DNA of 13,453 nt, taken from Cesiribacter sp. (lineage in GTDB: Bacteria; Bacteroidota; Bacteroidia; Cytophagales; Cyclobacteriaceae). The notes under the pieces were generated by a model. The model ran no database searches, was not told the origin of the DNA, and saw nothing but the letters and a program-made list of their open reading frames with translations. The stretch is from assembly GCA_030147305.1 (NCBI GenBank), contig JASLAE010000054.1, positions 1 through 13,453 on the forward strand. Direction: 5' to 3'. The translations under genes were made by a program, and so were the position numbers. Shown here one piece after another: positions 1 through 7,200 of the stretch; the first letter of the stretch is position 1; each line of letters opens with the position of its first letter.

Positions 1-855
1 AATACTATAGCCCTTGGTGACAGCCTTTTTATTGACAAAACTGAAGTGGCCAACATCCACTGGCAGGAGTATTTGCACTACATAAAGCGTGATTCCAGCA
101 AAGCCTATTACTACAAACAGCTGCCCGACACCCTTGTATGGGCGCAGCGTAATCTGCCCGGAGCGCAAACCTCCAGCCTGGATCTGACTTATGATTACTT
201 CAATAAGGCAGCCTATTTTTCTTTTCCGGTAGTAGGCATTTCCTACGAACAGGCCCAAACCTATGCCCATTGGCGCTCGGCAGTAGTTACTGCCCTGATG
301 AACCAGCCAGAATCGTTACAGAAATGGGGCTTGCAGGGTAAAAAGGTGGTGGTGGAATACCGCCTGCCCACCGAAGAGGAATGGATGCTGGCGGCGTCCG
401 GGCCTTTATCCCTGGATACCTATCCTTATGGTTATAAGAAATACCAAAAGCGCGCCAGCAGGCTATTTGATGCCGAGCAAGCCTATGAGCAACTGGTGGA
501 ACCCAAGCCCGATTATAAATCATTTCGGAGGAACCTTAGAAAGTCAAAAATTCCCCAGTTTCAGGTGGTTTCGCAATTGCCCTCCGGTATTTTACTGGCT
601 CCAGAATACCCAAAGGCTGTTGCTGGTGGCCCCGACAATAAGCTTGGGCTGTTACACACCATTGGTAATGTTGCCGAAATGACGGCCGGACCCGGCATTG
701 CCAAAGGGGGCAGTTTCATGCACACGCTGGAAGACAGTAAAATTACCGAGCGCCAACAATATCACGGCCCCGCACCCTGGCTGGGCGTGCGCTATGTAGC
801 AACAGTGCGTGTGGAGGGTGGTGATGAACAGCAAGTGAATGACGATGGATTTTAA
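1..855 (+). CDS. SUMF1/FGE-fold protein (formylglycine-generating-enzyme-like domain), 5' end missing
   Basis: The reading frame is open from base 1, so the start lies outside the window and 284 residues are visible. They match the SUMF1/FGE (C-type-lectin-like) fold: FIDKTEVAN near residues 10-18, a PVVGISYEQAQTYAHWR segment near 76-92, RLPTEEEW at 121-128, GNVAEMT at 222-228, then GGSF and a final LGVRYVA. This fold is used by sulfatase-activating enzymes, EgtB/PvdO-type iron enzymes and the gliding proteins GldJ/GldK. The visible part has no cysteine at all, so the paired active-site cysteines of true FGE are absent. A role like that of the non-catalytic Gld proteins is therefore more likely than sulfatase activation. 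About 85 residues rich in Lys/Tyr/Pro are inserted between RLPTEEEW and GNVAEMT. The N-terminus (signal peptide or lipobox) cannot be seen, so localisation and exact family are open. The fold call is firm; the function is not. Confidence 0.85.
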   Translation, partial: NTIALGDSLFIDKTEVANIHWQEYLHYIKRDSSKAYYYKQLPDTLVWAQRNLPGAQTSSLDLTYDYFNKAAYFSFPVVGISYEQAQTYAHWRSAVVTALMNQPESLQKWGLQGKKVVVEYRLPTEEEWMLAASGPLSLDTYPYGYKKYQKRASRLFDAEQAYEQLVEPKPDYKSFRRNLRKSKIPQFQVVSQLPSGILLAPEYPKAVAGGPDNKLGLLHTIGNVAEMTAGPGIAKGGSFMHTLEDSKITERQQYHGPAPWLGVRYVATVRVEGGDEQQVNDDGF

Positions 856-977
856 AAAAGTGGACTTTAATATTGATGAAAATTCAATGTTTCATACATC
901 CATTAATATGAGGAAGCATTAATTACCTATTTTGTAACAATACTAGCATATATTCTTACTACTCTATCTCTTCCACT

Positions 978-2021
978 ATGTGGCGGCAAGTTTTAATCAT
1001 CCTCTTCCTATGTGTTATATCGTTCAATTACTCCTTAGCCCAGCCTCCCAATTATCGTAAAGCCGATAGTATAGCATTAAGCCTTTCAGGTAAGAGAATT
1101 ACTGATGCAGAATTACTAGTTAAGCAGCTCACCCAGGAGTTAACCTCAGACACAGAAAAGACGCGTGCCATTTTTCGCTGGATCACTGCCAACATCCGAT
1201 ATAATAGTAAGGAAGCTGATAAGATCATCAAAAATAACTTCGAGCCCACTAAAAAGCGATTCAAGTCAGAAACTGAAGCAATCAGATGGAGAGAAAAACG
1301 CTACTATAAAAAAGTAACAAGCGCTTTAAGAAAAAGAAAAGCTGTCTGCGAAGGTTATGCCATGCTTTTTAAGCATTTGTGTAGCTGGGCTAACATTCAT
1401 GCAGAAGTAGTCACTGGACATTATCGTGACCATACGCTAAAAATTGGAAAATATTATAAACCAACACACGCTTGGAATGCGGTAAAGCTTGATGGAAAAT
1501 GGTATATGCTAGATGCTACCATGGCAGCAGGTCATGTAGAACCTATAACCGGTAAATTCATCAAAAATTTCTCCGGCAATTATTTCTTACCTCTACCCGA
1601 ACAAATGCTTACCACACACTATCCAACAGATAATCAATGGCTGCTGATAGCCAATGTTCCTACCATCAAATCCTTTTACAAACGCCCTGTTTCCATGGAT
1701 GGCTATTTCACACAAAGGCTTATTACAGTATTTCCTGAAGAGGGCATCATCAGGGCTGAACCTGACGAAACAATTACTATCCATTTTAAAACCTCAGATA
1801 GTTATGATATTTCATCGCTCTACTGCCTTATAGAGTCTGATAATAAAAAAATAGAAAGAAGATTTCTTCCATCAAAACTTATTAGGGTATCGGAGAATGA
1901 ATATAAAGCTGAAATATGCTTTCCAAAGAAAGGTAATTTTAGGTTTTATGTCCTATTGAATAAAGAGCCCGCCTTACTGTATCAGGCAGTGATTCGCACA
2001 GCACCTAAGACAAAAAAATAG
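978..2021 (+). CDS. secreted transglutaminase-like (KY/CYK3-type) cysteine protease-fold protein
   Basis: A 347-residue protein starting at ATG. Residues 1-21 form a signal peptide (hydrophobic LIILFLCVI core, cleavage likely after SLA or LAQ), so it is exported. The middle carries a transglutaminase-like core: a helix with IFRWITANIRY at 65-75, the nucleophile in KAVCEGYAML (Cys124), the histidine in THAWNAVKLDGKWYMLDAT (His164) and the aspartate of the same segment (Asp179). This Cys-His-Asp order is that of the transglutaminase/kyphoscoliosis-peptidase superfamily, and the triad appears intact. Residues from about 225 to 340 look like an all-beta C-terminal domain, as in KY-type proteins. 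Whether it cleaves or cross-links peptides, and its substrate, cannot be told. The DNA is clearly richer in A/T than the flanking genes (AAA, ATA and ATT codons are common), which may mean transfer or relaxed codon use. The 122-base leader has no clear TAnnTTTG promoter. Confidence 0.85.
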   Translation: MWRQVLIILFLCVISFNYSLAQPPNYRKADSIALSLSGKRITDAELLVKQLTQELTSDTEKTRAIFRWITANIRYNSKEADKIIKNNFEPTKKRFKSETEAIRWREKRYYKKVTSALRKRKAVCEGYAMLFKHLCSWANIHAEVVTGHYRDHTLKIGKYYKPTHAWNAVKLDGKWYMLDATMAAGHVEPITGKFIKNFSGNYFLPLPEQMLTTHYPTDNQWLLIANVPTIKSFYKRPVSMDGYFTQRLITVFPEEGIIRAEPDETITIHFKTSDSYDISSLYCLIESDNKKIERRFLPSKLIRVSENEYKAEICFPKKGNFRFYVLLNKEPALLYQAVIRTAPKTKK

Positions 2022-2051
2022 GCCTGCCGACGGCGTACCGACGAACAGGCC
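2012..2051 (-). terminator. hairpin with U-tract on the minus strand at the 3' end of the transglutaminase-like gene
   Basis: The arms GGCCTG (2021-2026) and CAGGCC (2046-2051) form a 6-bp stem, with a small inner CGG/CCG pairing at 2031-2033 and 2038-2040. On the + strand the hairpin is followed by AAAA, not T. On the - strand it is followed by TA and seven T (2018-2012). The shape is therefore that of an intrinsic terminator reading right to left, although the adjacent gene runs left to right. It may stop antisense transcription, or it may be a repeat-family hairpin. Confidence 0.4.
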
Positions 2052-2103
2052 AAAAGTGCAAGCAAAGAGGTTAATAATAGATTTAAACAAATATACGGCA
2101 ATT

Positions 2104-2135
2104 TTTGCCGCCTATCTAATAGTATTATACGTTTG
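2104..2135 (+). promoter_or_regulatory. Bacteroidota-type promoter for the lipid kinase gene
   Basis: TTTG at 2104-2107 and TACGTTTG at 2128-2135 are separated by 20 bases. This is an exact match to the primary sigma-factor consensus known from Bacteroides/Flavobacterium (a -33 TTTG or TTG and a -7 TAnnTTTG). Transcription would start near 2142, giving a leader of about 27 bases before the TTG start at 2169. Confidence 0.75.
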
Positions 2136-2168
2136 TAGCAATCCGGAAGTTCCCAACGTACAGAAGCT

Positions 2169-3062
2169 TTGACAGAAAAAGAACACATCGTTTTTATCAT
2201 GAATCCCATGAGTGGTACCCGCAAAAAAGAGCAGGTTCCCGCCATGGCCGAGCAGTATCTCGACAGCAATCGCTATACCCATACCTTCGCTTTAACAGAA
2301 CGTCCGCTTCATGCAACAGAGCTGGCCCGTGCAGCTGCAGAAGCCGGCGCTGTTGCTGTGGTTGCCGTTGGTGGCGATGGCACTGTAAATGAAGTGGGTG
2401 CTGGCATCCTGCATACCAAAACGGCGCTGGGCATTATTCCCTTTGGTTCGGGAAATGGGCTAGCGCGGCACCTGGGTATCCCGGTCAATACAAAAGCAGC
2501 CCTGCAGCTACTCAACGCGCTCAACTACACCATTATTGACGGGGCGCTTGCCAATGGTCGCCCATTTTTCTGCACCGCCGGGCTCGGCTTCGATGCGCAC
2601 ATCGGGAAATTATTTGCCGGCAGAAAGCAAAGAGGTTTTGGCAGTTATGTGCGCCTCACGCTAAAGGAATTCTCAGGCTATGCCGCGCAGTCCTATACTA
2701 TTGAAGTTGATGACCAGCAGCTGCAAAGAGAATGTTTTGTCGTTACGCTGGCCAATGCCGGACAATATGGCAACAACGCTTATATTTCGCCCGAAGCCGA
2801 CATTCAGGATGGACTGCTGGATCTCTGCCTGATGCGCCCATTCCCTCCCATCATGGCTTTGCCCATGGGCATCCGGCTTTTTCAGCGCAACATCCACCAA
2901 AGTCCTTATGTTGAAATTCTGCGTGGGCAGCACATAAAAATAAAGTGTACCAGTAAGTACAGCATGCACCTGGATGGTGAATTTTTAGAAGCTGAAGGTG
3001 TGCTGGAGGTTAAGGTTTTACCACAATGCCTGAAGGTGTTGGTTCCTTCAGGCATAAAATAA
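2169..3062 (+). CDS. diacylglycerol/lipid kinase, YegS/Rv2252/BmrU (DAGK catalytic) family
   Basis: A 297-residue cytoplasmic lipid kinase, expected to phosphorylate diacylglycerol (or a related lipid) to phosphatidic acid with ATP. Family landmarks: IVFIMNPMSG at 7-16 (first strand and NP-x-SG loop), the nucleotide-binding VGGDGTVNEV at 67-76, PFGSGNGLAR at 91-100, GLGFDAHIG at 138-146, and the C-terminal MHLDGE at 266-271. All catalytic motifs look intact and the length is usual for YegS/BmrU proteins. The start is a TTG: a stop lies in frame at 2136-2138, no ATG or GTG lies between, and the first internal ATG (codon 11) would cut off the first strand of the fold. A good promoter sits just upstream. 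PlsC, which also makes phosphatidic acid, lies about 360 bases downstream, but a minus-strand gene separates them, so they are not one operon. The exact lipid substrate is not determinable. Confidence 0.92.
   Translation: MTEKEHIVFIMNPMSGTRKKEQVPAMAEQYLDSNRYTHTFALTERPLHATELARAAAEAGAVAVVAVGGDGTVNEVGAGILHTKTALGIIPFGSGNGLARHLGIPVNTKAALQLLNALNYTIIDGALANGRPFFCTAGLGFDAHIGKLFAGRKQRGFGSYVRLTLKEFSGYAAQSYTIEVDDQQLQRECFVVTLANAGQYGNNAYISPEADIQDGLLDLCLMRPFPPIMALPMGIRLFQRNIHQSPYVEILRGQHIKIKCTSKYSMHLDGEFLEAEGVLEVKVLPQCLKVLVPSGIK
3027..3054. other. perfect 10-bp inverted repeat inside the last codons of the lipid kinase gene
   Basis: TGCCTGAAGG (3027-3036) and CCTTCAGGCA (3045-3054) are exact inverted repeats around an 8-base loop. 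The hairpin ends a few bases before the TAA at 3060-3062. No T-run follows on either strand, so it is a strong RNA hairpin but not a classical intrinsic terminator. It may protect the mRNA 3' end or act together with the hairpin at 3077-3093. Confidence 0.6.
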
Positions 3063-3076
3063 CTGCTGCTTTGCGT

Positions 3077-3093
3077 TACCGGAACTTCCGGTA
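3077..3093. terminator. palindromic hairpin between convergent genes (possible terminator)
   Basis: TACCGGAA (3077-3084), one C, then TTCCGGTA (3086-3093) form a perfect palindrome with 8-base arms between the lipid kinase stop (3062) and the stop of the minus-strand small gene (3102). On the + strand it is followed by CACTTTCCTT, only weakly T-rich. Its position suggests a shared terminator; a protein-binding site is the alternative. Confidence 0.5.
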
Positions 3094-3101
3094 CACTTTC
3101 C

Positions 3102-3320
3102 TTAGTTGATATGCTCGCGCAGGCCCTGTAGTAATTCATTGCCGCGCAGGCGTTTATCCAGAAAAGGTTTGTGTACAGGCTTATTGAGATACTTGCGGTT
3201 TTCAGCGATACTTTTTTCCAGTATCGTGATATCTTTGCGTAGGTTCTTAATCAAACCTGCCAGGGAATCATTAAGCTCCCTTAGGTTCTTTATAAAATCT
3301 TTGGCTTTCTGTGGTTGCAT
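3102..3320 (-). CDS. small coiled-coil protein of unknown function
   Basis: A 72-residue reading frame starting at ATG (3320-3318) and ending just before the shared hairpin at 3077-3093. The protein is rich in Lys, Glu, Leu, Asn and Arg, with regularly spaced hydrophobic residues (FIKNLRELNDSLAGLIKNL, then DITILEKSIAENRKYL). It is predicted to be helical or coiled-coil for residues 5-45, with a basic tail. No signal peptide, membrane segment or cysteine is seen. I favour this strand because its composition is protein-like, while the overlapping + strand frame (3106-3354) is arginine/serine/cysteine-rich and unprotein-like. I do not recognise a family. It sits convergent to the lipid kinase and divergent from plsC, in the gap between two phosphatidic-acid-making enzymes, but no functional link can be read from sequence. 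Confidence 0.6.
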   Translation of the reverse strand: MQPQKAKDFIKNLRELNDSLAGLIKNLRKDITILEKSIAENRKYLNKPVHKPFLDKRLRGNELLQGLREHIN

Positions 3321-3336
3321 TTCCGTAACTATTATA

Positions 3337-3364
3337 TTGCCATTCGCCTCATGATTTTACTTTG
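3337..3364 (+). promoter_or_regulatory. possible Bacteroidota-type promoter for plsC
   Basis: TTG at 3337-3339 and TTACTTTG at 3357-3364 (one mismatch to TAnnTTTG) are 17 bases apart. A start near 3371 would leave a leader of about 56 bases, ending in an A-rich stretch without a Shine-Dalgarno sequence. The mismatch at the second base of the -7 box keeps this tentative. Confidence 0.4.
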
Positions 3365-3426
3365 CAGAAAACTGATAAGCGTAAATTACTGAGGAGTAAT
3401 GTGTTGTTAGAATTAAAAAATACCAG

Positions 3427-4197
3427 ATGAGAAATAATAACCCGCTGTTGCTAATATATACTCTTTATGCAGGGCTTGTGTTCGTGTTTTTCATGATTTT
3501 ATATTCTCCTCTTATGCTTTTGCCGCTGCTGGTGAAAAAGGAGGGCAACTGGTTAAACTTCTTTGGCTTTCACCTATGGGCACAAAGCTTCCGGCTGTTT
3601 ACCGGTGTCTGGTACGATGTAAAAGGCCTGGAGAATCTAAGGCGTGGTGAATCCTACATCATCATCCCTAACCATACCTCTTACCTAGACATTTGCCTGC
3701 TGCCCCTGATCACCAAAGGGGCTTTTAAAATCCTGGCAAAAAAGGAGATAGGTCAGGTTCCGGTATTTGGGCTGCTGGCTAAGGTAGTTACAGTGATGGT
3801 AGACCGCAGGAACGCCTCCAGCCGCAGGCTCAGCGTTATGAAAATGACCCGTGCCCTGAAGGCAGGTACCTCCATCATGGTTTTTCCCGAGGGCACTGTA
3901 AATAAATCCAATAACCTCCTGAACCCTTTTTACGATGGTGCTTTTCGCATAGCCCTGGAGACTGGTGCGCCCCTGGTGCCTGTTGCCATTGCCGGGGCCG
4001 GACGCTGCATGCCTCCCAAAAAGCTCCTGATGAGGCCCGGAACGATCAGGATACAAATTATGCCCCAGGTGCCGGTTGCCGGCCTGACAATTGCCGACGT
4101 TCCCGCGCTGAAATCTCACATCTATTCCAGCATGGAAAATAAACTGCAGGAGCTCTATGATACCTACTATAGCGCCCGGGAAACTTCAAAAGCATAA
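3427..4197 (+). CDS. plsC: 1-acyl-sn-glycerol-3-phosphate acyltransferase (PlsC/LPLAT family)
   Basis: A 256-residue protein expected to acylate lysophosphatidic acid at sn-2, giving phosphatidic acid at the cytoplasmic face of the inner membrane. Residues 6-36 form a hydrophobic N-terminal anchor (LLLIYTLYAGLVFVFFMIL). The acyltransferase blocks are present in order: NHTSYLD at 82-88 (catalytic His83 and Asp88), the VDRRNASSRR segment at 125-134, FPEGTVNKS at 153-161 (Glu155 in the EGT block), and LVPVAI at 183-188. The length is typical of bacterial PlsC. A strong terminator directly after the stop closes the transcription unit, and pyc converges from the other side. The family assignment is firm. 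Whether this is the main phospholipid PlsC or a paralogue acting on another lysolipid (for example an ornithine- or amino-lipid acyltransferase) cannot be settled here. Confidence 0.9.
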   Translation: MRNNNPLLLIYTLYAGLVFVFFMILYSPLMLLPLLVKKEGNWLNFFGFHLWAQSFRLFTGVWYDVKGLENLRRGESYIIIPNHTSYLDICLLPLITKGAFKILAKKEIGQVPVFGLLAKVVTVMVDRRNASSRRLSVMKMTRALKAGTSIMVFPEGTVNKSNNLLNPFYDGAFRIALETGAPLVPVAIAGAGRCMPPKKLLMRPGTIRIQIMPQVPVAGLTIADVPALKSHIYSSMENKLQELYDTYYSARETSKA

Positions 4198-4230
4198 AAA
4201 AGAGCAGAGAAAAAATCTCTGCTCTTTTTC
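4197..4230. terminator. strong bidirectional intrinsic terminator between plsC and pyc
   Basis: AGAGCAGAGA (4201-4210), a five-A loop, and TCTCTGCTCT (4216-4225) form a perfect 10-bp stem. It is flanked by an A-run on the left and TTTTT on the right, so it works as an intrinsic terminator in both directions. It lies between the stop of plsC (4197) and the stop of the convergent pyruvate carboxylase gene (4255). Confidence 0.95.
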
Positions 4231-4254
4231 TATTCCAAACCCCTTATCAAATGC

Positions 4255-7200
4255 TTAAAGTGCCGGTGTGATTTCTACCACAAGATCGTCCTGTTCTACC
4301 ATGGCGCCACCATGGAGGTGAATTTTACGGATGGTACCCGACAGTGAAGCGGCAATGGTAGTTTCCATCTTCATTGCTTCAATAACGAAGAGTGGCTGAT
4401 TTTCTTTTACCGTATCACCTTCTTTTACCATTACCTGCGCAATGCGCCCCTGCAACGGTGCTCCAACCTCTCCATGGGCACTGGCTTTGCGATGCTGAAC
4501 CTTTGTTGCTTTCAGGCTTTCATCACGCATTCTGATGCGGCGGGTTTGCCCGTTGAGCTCGAAAGAAACAAGCCGCTTGCCATCTTCATCCGGTGCCGAA
4601 ATGTAGAGCAGTTTAATGATGATGCTCTTGCCCTCGTCAATCTCCACAAGGGTATCTTCTCCATTGCGCAAGCCATAAAAGAACACGGGCGTGGGCAGGT
4701 GCATAACATTGCCATACTCTTTGCGGTACTGGCAAAAATCTTCAAATACCTTAGGATACAGCTGGTATGACAGAAAATCCAGGAACGAAGCCTCTTCGCC
4801 AAAACGTGCCTGGAAGGCAGTAAAGTCTTTTTCGAAATCTATGGGTGCCAGGTGAGCATTGGGCCGGTCGGAATACGGCTCCTGCCCTTTAAGAATGAGC
4901 TGTTGCAGTTTTTTAGGGAAGCCGCCTGGCGACTGCCCCAGGTCTCCCTTCATCAGGCTTACCACAGACTCCGGAAAGCTAAGGTTTTGCCCGCGCTCCA
5001 GCACATCCTGTTCAGTAAGCCCGTTAGAGGTCATGAAAATGGCCATATCGCCTACCACTTTGGAGGAAGGGGTAACTTTTACAATGTTGCCGAACATCTT
5101 GTTTACCACCGCATAATTATGCTTTACTTCCTCAAACTTCTTCTCTAAGCCTAAAGCAGTGGCCTGTGGGCGCAGGTTAGAATATTGACCGCCAGGTATT
5201 TCGTGCTCATACACCTCTGCCGTTCCCGCTTTCAAACCACTTTCAAAAGGATAATAGTACTCGCGCACATCTTCGAAATAGTTGCTGTACTCATTGAGCG
5301 AACGCAGGTTTATGGGCTGTTCCCGCTCATGCCCCTGCAGAGCGGCAACCATAGAGTTAAAGTTAGGCTGGGAAGTCAGCCCCGACATGGAAGCCAGCGC
5401 TACATCCACCACGTCTACACCTGCTTCTATCGCTTTCAGATAGGTAGCAGGCTGAATGGCAGAGGTATCGTGCGTATGCAGGTGTATGGGCATGTCCACC
5501 GCCTTTTTAAGCTCCCGCACCAGCACTTCTGCAGCATAAGGCTTCAGGAGCCCTGCCATGTCTTTAATGGCCAGAATATGGGCGCCTTCGTCTTCTAGCT
5601 GGCGGGCCAGGTCCAGGTAGTACTGCAGGGTAAACTTTTTCTCATCCGGACTGAGCAGATCACCTGTATAGCAAATAGAAGTCTCGGCCAGCGCACCTGT
5701 ACGTTCACGAACTGCACGGATACTCACCTTCATGGCCTCTACCCAGTTCAGCGAATCGAAAATACGATAAACGTCGATGCCCGTTTCCCAGCTCTTTTCG
5801 ATGAACTTCTCAACCAGGTTGTCGGGATATGCTTTATAGCCAACTGCATTGGAGCCACGCAGCAGCATTTGCAACAGGATGTTGGGCATGGCTTTGCGGA
5901 ACAGGCGCAGCCGCTCCCACGGATCTTCGTACAGGAAGCGCATGCATACATCAAAAGTAGCGCCGCCCCACACCTCCATACTAAAGACCTGCGGATGCTG
6001 ATGCGCAAAACCTTCTGCCACCCGCAGCATATCGATGGTGCGCATGCGTGTGGCCAGCAGGCTCTGGTGTGCATCACGGAAGGTCGTATCGGTATACTGG
6101 ATGCTCTTTTCCTGCTTTAGCCACTGGATAAATCCCTCGCGGCCTAGTTCGTTCAATCGGTCTTTGGTGCCTTTTGGGAATTCACCCAGACGATCATAAA
6201 CAGGTACTTTTGGAGTTCGGAAGCGCCGCTCATGATCGAACTTTTTAATGGCCGGATTCCCATTGATAGAAGTATTGGCCACATACCGCAGCATTTTGGT
6301 ACCCCTGTCCTGCCGCTCAGGGATCTTCATCAGCTCCGGATGGTTTTTAATAAAACCTACTGTTGCCTCCCCTGCCTGAAAGGTGGGGTGGGAAACGACA
6401 TTTTCAAGAAAGCCAATGTTGGTCTTTACACCCCGGATCCTGAACTCACGCAGCGCACGGTTCAGCCGCTGGGCTGCTCCTTTGAGGGTACGGCCAGAGG
6501 CAGACACTTTTACCAGCATGGAATCGAAGAAGGGCGAGATGGTCATGCCCGGGTAAGAAGAGCCTTCATCCAGGCGAATACCAAAACCTGCTGCATTGCG
6601 ATAGGCGATTAGAGTACCATAGTCGGGCTGGAAGCCATTGGTAGGATCTTCTGTAGTGATGCGGCACTGGATGGCAAAGCCGTTGCACTGGATCTCGTCC
6701 TGGCGGCCCACCAGCAGGCGCGGATCTTCCAGGGAAATATTACGGGCTATCAGAATTTGCGAACGGACGATATCGATACCTGTAATCTCCTCGGTGATGG
6801 TATGCTCTACCTGTATGCGCGGGTTTACTTCAATAAAGTAGATCTTTTCATCGGCATCAACCAAAAATTCTACAGTGCCTACGTTGTTATAATTAACATG
6901 GCGCGTAATGCGCAGGGCATATTCATAGAGCTGTTGCCGGGTGGGCTCGCTTAAAACAGAAGGAGCAACTTCTACAACTTTCTGAAAGCGACGCTGCACC
7001 GAACAGTCACGCTCGTAGAGATGGATTAAGTTGCCGTGGTTATCGCCCATGATCTGCACTTCTATGTGCTTGGGATCCGGGATGTATTTTTCCAGAAAGA
7101 CAGAATCGTCGCCAAATGCAGTACGGGCTTCATTTCGGGCTTCGTTAAAAGATTTCTCCAGTTGCCCGTTGTCCATCACCACCCGCATACCCCTGCCACC

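Noticed and set aside
949..958. possible -7 promoter box before the transglutaminase-like gene
   Set aside because: TATATTCT and TATTCTTA match TAnnTTTG poorly and the distance to the TTTG at 931 is too short (14-16 bases).
3106..3354. 82-residue + strand frame opposite the small coiled-coil gene
   Set aside because: Arg/Ser/Cys-rich composition, no clear leader, and it crosses the plsC promoter region; the minus-strand frame is more protein-like.
3685..4119. 144-residue minus-strand frame inside plsC
   Set aside because: It is antisense to the catalytic blocks of plsC and shows no independent motif.
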